From: Nitrospina sp.
GTDB taxonomy: Bacteria > Nitrospinota > Nitrospinia > Nitrospinales > Nitrospinaceae
DNA: 39,012 nt
Assembly (NCBI GenBank): GCA_020430445.1
Contig: JAGQJZ010000019.1
Location: 1 to 39,012, forward strand
Direction: 5' to 3'
Positions within the stretch are counted from its first letter, which is position 1, and every line of letters begins with the position of its first letter. Positions 35,404 through 39,012 of the stretch are shown here, one piece after another. The notes under the pieces were generated by a model that had not been told where the DNA came from, did no database searches, and was given only the letters and a program-made list of their open reading frames with translations. The position numbers were made by a program, and so were the translations under genes.

Positions 35404-36078
35404 ATGACCCAGGCTATCCTGATAATCGAAGACGAGCCGAGCATTGCCGACACGCTGATCTACGCGCTGGAAAGAGAAGGTTTCGTGCCCACGCGCGTGG
35501 CCACGCTGGCCGAGGCCCGGGCGGCGGTGGGGGCGCATGCGTATGCGGCCATCGTGCTGGACGTGGGCCTGCCGGACGGCAACGGGTTCGACTTCTGCCG
35601 AGACCTGCGGCGCGATCACGCAACCCCGATCCTTTTTTTAACGTCGCGCAACGATGAGGTCGACCGCATCGTCGGCCTCGAGATCGGCGCGGACGATTAC
35701 ATCACCAAGCCGTTCAGCCCGCGTGAAGTGGCCGCCAGACTCAAAGCCGTGCTGCGCCGTGCGGTACAACCGGCGGTGAACGGGACGCCGGAATTCTTTC
35801 AAATCGACGCAGGCAAACGCTGCATTATTTTCCGTGGCAACGCGCTGGAGCTGAGCCGCTATGAATACGGCATCCTCAACCTGCTGCTGAGGCGGCCGGG
35901 ACAGGTCTACTCGCGCCAGCAGATCATGCAGCACGTCTGGCCCGATCCGGACATGAGCCTGGAACGCACCGTCGACACGCACATCAAAACCATCCGCAAC
36001 AAGCTGAAGCGCATCGCCGACGAAGAGATCCTCCTCACCCACCGTGGCGTCGGTTACTCGATAAAAGACGGACGATGA
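35404..36078 (+). CDS. creB: CreB-like OmpR-family response regulator
   Basis: 224 residues. Receiver domain: acidic residues in IEDEPS, phospho-acceptor in [18 protein letters not shown], Thr in LTSRND, Lys in [10 protein letters not shown]. The C-terminal winged helix (about 130-224) has [34 protein letters not shown] and [15 protein letters not shown]. The sequence and its overlap with a CreC-like kinase fit the Cre system, which responds to carbon metabolism and envelope stress in E. coli. It overlaps the next gene by four bases (ATGA), indicating translational coupling. Neither creA nor creD is seen beside it. Confidence 0.85.
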   Translation: MTQAILIIEDEPSIADTLIYALEREGFVPTRVATLAEARAAVGAHAYAAIVLDVGLPDGNGFDFCRDLRRDHATPILFLTSRNDEVDRIVGLEIGADDYITKPFSPREVAARLKAVLRRAVQPAVNGTPEFFQIDAGKRCIIFRGNALELSRYEYGILNLLLRRPGQVYSRQQIMQHVWPDPDMSLERTVDTHIKTIRNKLKRIADEEILLTHRGVGYSIKDGR

Positions 36079-37505
36079 ACTACACCCTGCGCATCTTCGT
36101 CAGCATTCTCATCGTGCTGGTGCTGGGCTTCTGGGGTTACGGCTACTGGCTGATGAAGGAGATCCGCACGCAGTACGCGCAGAGCATGGAGGATTCGCTG
36201 GTCGACTTCAGCAACCTGCTGGCGGGGTACCTTGCGGCGCAGTCCAAATTCGGTGAGCTGGAGACGCATGACTTCGGCGGCGCGTTCGATAAATTCCGCA
36301 ACCGGGAGTTCCAGGCCAACATCCACGGCGTCCTCAAGACCACCAGCCAGATCAACGCTTACGTCACCGACCGGCGCGGCGTGGTGCTGTTCGACTCGCG
36401 CGATCCGGCCAATGTCGGCAAGGATTTCTCGCGCTGGAACGATGTGGCGCGGACGCTGCGCGGCGAATACGGAGCACGCTCGACGCGTGTCGATTCGAAG
36501 GACCCGCTGTCGTCCGTCTTTTACGTTGCCGCGCCGGTGACGCACTCGGGGAAAATCATCGGCGTGGTGTCGGTCAGCAAGCCGGAGCAGAGTTTGCAGG
36601 AGTTCATCACCAGCGGCACGCGGCGCATTCTGTTGATGGCGGTGCTCGCCGTCATCGGCGCGTCGCTGCTCGCCGTGGCGCTTTCGTGGTGGCTGACGCG
36701 GCCGATCCAGTCCCTGCTCGAATACGCCCACGGCGTGGCGCGGGGCGAGAAAACGCGGCCTCCGAAAACCCGCTCGCGCGAATTCGACCGGCTGGGACAG
36801 GCCTTCGACGAGATGCGCATCTCGCTCGAAGGCAGGAAGTCGGTGGAGAATTTTGTCCAGCATCTGACGCACGAGTTGAAAGGACCGCTCACCGCCATCC
36901 AGGGCGCGGCGGAACTGCTGCACGACGACATGCCTGAGGAGAAGAAAGACGTGTTCCTCGCCAATATCGACACCGAATCACGCCGGGCACGCAAACTGCT
37001 CGATGAATTGTTGAACGTCGCCGCGCTGGAAAGCCGCAGCGTGCTGAAAAATCCGGAGACGGTTTCGATGCGCGAACTGCTGGAAGAGATCGAAGCCTCC
37101 CTCGCGCCGCTGATTGCAAAGAAGAAGGTGAGGCTGGAGATGCGGGCAAGTGGGGAGGATGCCGTCACCGGCGAACGCCTGCTGATCCGCCAGGCGGTGG
37201 CGAACCTCGTTGTCAACGCGATTGACTTTTCTCCCGAGAGCGGCGTGGTTGGGGTTGCCGTGGAAAGTGACGATCACGAGTTGCGCCTGCGCGTGAGCGA
37301 CCAGGGGCCGGGGGTTCCCGAGTACGCGCGGGAGCGGATCTTTGAAAAGTTCTATTCGCTGGAGCGTCCCGATACCGGCAAGAAAAGCAGCGGCCTGGGC
37401 CTCAGCTTCGTCCGCGAAGCCGCCGCCCTGCACGGCGGAAGGGTGGAACTGGAGTCGGCTTCGAATGACTCCGGGGCTTGTTTTTCATTGTTATTGCCTA
37501 GGTAA
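36075..37505 (+). CDS. creC: CreC-like sensor histidine kinase
   Basis: 476 residues; E. coli CreC is about 474. Two membrane helices (about 9-29 and 180-200) flank a sensor domain in which [18 protein letters not shown] is characteristic. HAMP follows, then the H-box [21 protein letters not shown]-box [11 protein letters not shown]1 DQGPGVP, F-box [10 protein letters not shown] and G2 [17 protein letters not shown]. All elements needed for autophosphorylation and transfer to CreB are present. Paired with creB by an ATGA overlap. Downstream is an AT-rich unrelated gene, so the pair ends the operon. Confidence 0.88.
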   Translation: MNYTLRIFVSILIVLVLGFWGYGYWLMKEIRTQYAQSMEDSLVDFSNLLAGYLAAQSKFGELETHDFGGAFDKFRNREFQANIHGVLKTTSQINAYVTDRRGVVLFDSRDPANVGKDFSRWNDVARTLRGEYGARSTRVDSKDPLSSVFYVAAPVTHSGKIIGVVSVSKPEQSLQEFITSGTRRILLMAVLAVIGASLLAVALSWWLTRPIQSLLEYAHGVARGEKTRPPKTRSREFDRLGQAFDEMRISLEGRKSVENFVQHLTHELKGPLTAIQGAAELLHDDMPEEKKDVFLANIDTESRRARKLLDELLNVAALESRSVLKNPETVSMRELLEEIEASLAPLIAKKKVRLEMRASGEDAVTGERLLIRQAVANLVVNAIDFSPESGVVGVAVESDDHELRLRVSDQGPGVPEYARERIFEKFYSLERPDTGKKSSGLGLSFVREAAALHGGRVELESASNDSGACFSLLLPR

Positions 37506-37556
37506 TATTTTTGTCTAAAAAAACCTGTAGATCCATTGATGAATAGGACGAAAATC

Positions 37557-38294
37557 ATGAACGTTGATTTAAAGAAAATAACTCTTTCAAAAAATGATTT
37601 AAATTCTTTTACAGAAGATGAGAGGGCATTTTTTCTTCGATGCTTAAATTTTGCAACTGACTTGAGCGTTTTTAGGAAATTAATGTTTTATTCAATAAAA
37701 ACTGAACCGCAAGGTCAATTTAGGAGTCAGCGAAGTCAAAGCTTATGTTTAATTTTTGTTTTAATGGGGAAGTTATTCGAAGGATGGAAAATGATAAAAA
37801 AAGAACTATCAAAAAAAAATTGCGAAGAAATTAGTCGCTCATTTAATGGGAAAGAGAAATCTAGCAAGAAGCAATTGAAAAAAATATTTAAAACCGAACT
37901 TTTTAAATCTTTTAGAAACAAAGGTGGTTTTCATTATGATACTGATTGCATTGCTCAATCTTGGGCTCAATTGGAATTTGGTAGTATTGAAATATTTTTT
38001 CCAAAGTCTTCATCTTGGAATTTTATTTCAAATTACGACGAGATTCTAATTAAGTGTATTTTTAGAGAATATATTAAAGACTATTCTGAAAACAATTTTG
38101 AGAAATATATCAATAATGTTTTTTCTGAAATCAGAAAGGCCTGTATTCACTTTGATATTTTATTAACGGGTTTATTCAGGTTTTTTATCAGGAAGTACTC
38201 TTTTGAGGGACAGGAATTCCAAATTCAAGTTTCAAAAACACAAAGAGATGTTGAATTACCCTTTTTTGTTTTTCACCGAGAACCTGAGGATTAA
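37557..38294 (+). CDS. AT-rich, probably acquired protein of unknown function
   Basis: 245 residues from the ATG at 37557, with AGGA eight bases upstream; the frame also allows TTG 37536 and ATG 37539. The gene is strikingly AT-rich and rich in Lys, Phe, Ser and Ile, unlike the GC-rich neighbours on both sides, a sign of horizontal transfer. The segment SLCLIFVLMGKLFEGWKMIKKEL and the later LFKSFRNKGGFHYDTDC resemble a family of poorly known helical proteins with an RNxxxxH-like motif, as in HEPN-type domains, but I would not assign a function. Flanked by repeats on the right and by creC on the left. Confidence 0.7.
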   Translation: MNVDLKKITLSKNDLNSFTEDERAFFLRCLNFATDLSVFRKLMFYSIKTEPQGQFRSQRSQSLCLIFVLMGKLFEGWKMIKKELSKKNCEEISRSFNGKEKSSKKQLKKIFKTELFKSFRNKGGFHYDTDCIAQSWAQLEFGSIEIFFPKSSSWNFISNYDEILIKCIFREYIKDYSENNFEKYINNVFSEIRKACIHFDILLTGLFRFFIRKYSFEGQEFQIQVSKTQRDVELPFFVFHREPED

Positions 38295-38340
38295 AAAAAT
38301 TAGGGTTTTATACTTTACTGACAAATTTTGAAAATCTATG

Positions 38341-38392
38341 GTGAGATTCTTCGCGGAGCTTGTCCCGAGCCTGACGAAGGGCTCAGAATGAC
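38341..38392 (-). repeat. Interspersed GTCATTCTGAGC-type repeat, copy 3
   Basis: On the minus strand starts GTCATTCTGAGCCC and ends GAAGAATCTCAC, the same ends as copies 1 and 2 with a longer middle. Confidence 0.65.
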
Positions 38393-38400
38393 AAAGAATC

Positions 38401-38499
38401 GTCATTGCGAGCGACCAGAGGGAGCGCGGCAATCCAGAAGTCTGGATGCTTTCCTTCGGCAAGCTCAGGACAGGCTCTGCTATCGCTCCTCGCAATGAC
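38401..38499. mobile_element. 99-bp element with perfect 11-bp inverted ends
   Basis: GTCATTGCGAG (38401-38411) and CTCGCAATGAC (38489-38499) are exact inverse complements. The middle carries no ORF. Size and ends fit a small non-autonomous repeat (MITE- or REP-like). No target-site duplication could be confirmed. Confidence 0.6.
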
Positions 38500-38510
38500 G
38501 GGTTCTCCTC

Positions 38511-38771
38511 TTAAACTCCCCCGCTTAAAGCCTGAACGATGTGGACGGAGTCGGTGGGGTTGAGTGGGGTGGTGAGGTCGAACACCTGTTCGTTGTTGAC
38601 GAAGACGCGCATGTGCGGGCGGATGTGGTCCTGTTCGTCCACCATGCGGAAGCGGATTCCCGGATACCGGCGGTCGAGATCTTCCAGCAGTTCCTGCACG
38701 GTCGCGCCCGTGGCCTCAACCTCGGGCTGGTGGGTGTAGGAGTACAACGGACTGGGAACGAGGACTTTCAT
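38511..38771 (-). CDS. MoaD/ThiS-family sulfur-carrier-like protein
   Basis: 86 residues with the beta-grasp layout: MKVLVPSPLYSYTHQ, TVQELLEDLDRRYPGI, MRVFVNNEQ and a closing DSVHIVQALSGGV. Sulfur carriers of this class (MoaD, ThiS, CysO-type) act through a C-terminal Gly-Gly that is activated as an adenylate and then a thiocarboxylate. Here an extra Val follows the Gly-Gly before the stop, so maturation by a peptidase would be needed if it works that way. No activating ThiF/MoeB or partner gene lies in the window. Pathway cannot be told apart. Confidence 0.8.
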   Translation of the reverse strand: MKVLVPSPLYSYTHQPEVEATGATVQELLEDLDRRYPGIRFRMVDEQDHIRPHMRVFVNNEQVFDLTTPLNPTDSVHIVQALSGGV

Positions 38772-38882
38772 CAGATGTTATTTCCCTCCGTAAGGAGACT
38801 TCCAAAAACAGGAGTGAAGGAAGAATCCCCCCCCCTTCCCCTTTAGAACAAGACCTTTGCAGAAGTCAAAAGCGAACGTCCA

Positions 38883-38915
38883 AGGCGAGATTCTTCGGCT
38901 TCGCCTCAGGGTGAC
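38883..38915 (-). repeat. Interspersed GTCATTCTGAGG-type repeat, copy 4
   Basis: On the minus strand GGTCACCCTGAGGCGAAGCC then GAAGAATCTCGCC, close to copy 1. Confidence 0.6.
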
Positions 38916-39012
38916 CTTTTTTGTTTCTTTTGTATTTTGGTTTCCGGGTTGTAGCCTTGAGCCTGTCGGAAATGACTAACATTCATCAGATAGCCACGGT
39001 TTCGACGGAATA

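Noticed and set aside
38975..39012. GGTTTCGACGG near the right edge looks like the start of tmRNA
   Set aside because: The upstream bases lack the G-rich acceptor half expected 12 bases earlier, and the rest is outside the window, so the call cannot be supported.

Overview
The window is GC-rich bacterial chromosome from the replication-initiation neighbourhood of a Gram-negative-type organism. This is suggested by lipobox lipoproteins, a long-form GyrB, and the operons dnaX-ebfC-recR and dnaA-gyrB-gyrA-(TPR lipoprotein)-serS. The interspersed GTCATTCTGAGG-type repeats and overall gene style would fit a Nitrospinota or deltaproteobacterial-like genome, but that placement is inference from memory, not from a search.

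Layout. 1-6.2 kb, nearly all minus strand: a partial aquaporin, tRNA-Asn with a perfect terminator, recR/ebfC/dnaX, the 4.5S SRP RNA, then an island of five tRNAs (Ser-GGA, Ser-CGA, Arg-GCG, Ser-GCT, Ser-TGA) around a DUF2155-like lipoprotein. The four serine tRNAs cover all six serine codons, lie just downstream of serS, and are each followed by a copy of the same degenerate repeat. 6.2-15.1 kb: serS, a TPR lipoprotein, gyrA, gyrB and dnaA, all minus strand; dnaN and recF are not between dnaA and gyrB. 15.1-15.66 kb: a non-coding gap with a structured, terminator-ended segment on the plus strand.

15.66-28.79 kb: a compact plus-strand phage-derived structural operon: membrane/coiled-coil protein, small unknown, terminase large subunit, HK97-type portal, prohead protease, major capsid, decoration-like protein, small protein, head-tail connector, two small tail-type proteins, a 1055-residue tail-tip/hub-like protein and four fibre-region proteins. 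I see no integrase, replication, lysis, tail-tube or tape-measure gene. 28.8-31.4 kb: its apparent control region. A two-HTH S24-family repressor (LexA/CI type, with Ala-Gly cleavage site and Ser/Lys dyad) is followed two bases later by a stand-alone CheY-like receiver. Divergent from these, behind a strong promoter whose spacer holds an operator-like palindrome, are a small Cys-rich protein and a Cys-rich/HTH regulator. A CHASE-PAS-GGDEF diguanylate cyclase follows. I regard this phage-derived, origin-proximal, receiver-linked module as the most interesting candidate system in the window: either a gene-transfer-agent-like or otherwise domesticated particle, or a decayed prophage.

33.4-39.0 kb: a DUF2007/zinc-ribbon membrane protein with an EF-hand-like loop, an etfB without etfA beside it, a small membrane protein, a CreB/CreC-like two-component pair, an AT-rich probably acquired gene, interspersed repeats including a 99-bp element with perfect 11-bp inverted ends, and a MoaD/ThiS-like sulfur-carrier protein whose C-terminus is Gly-Gly-Val.
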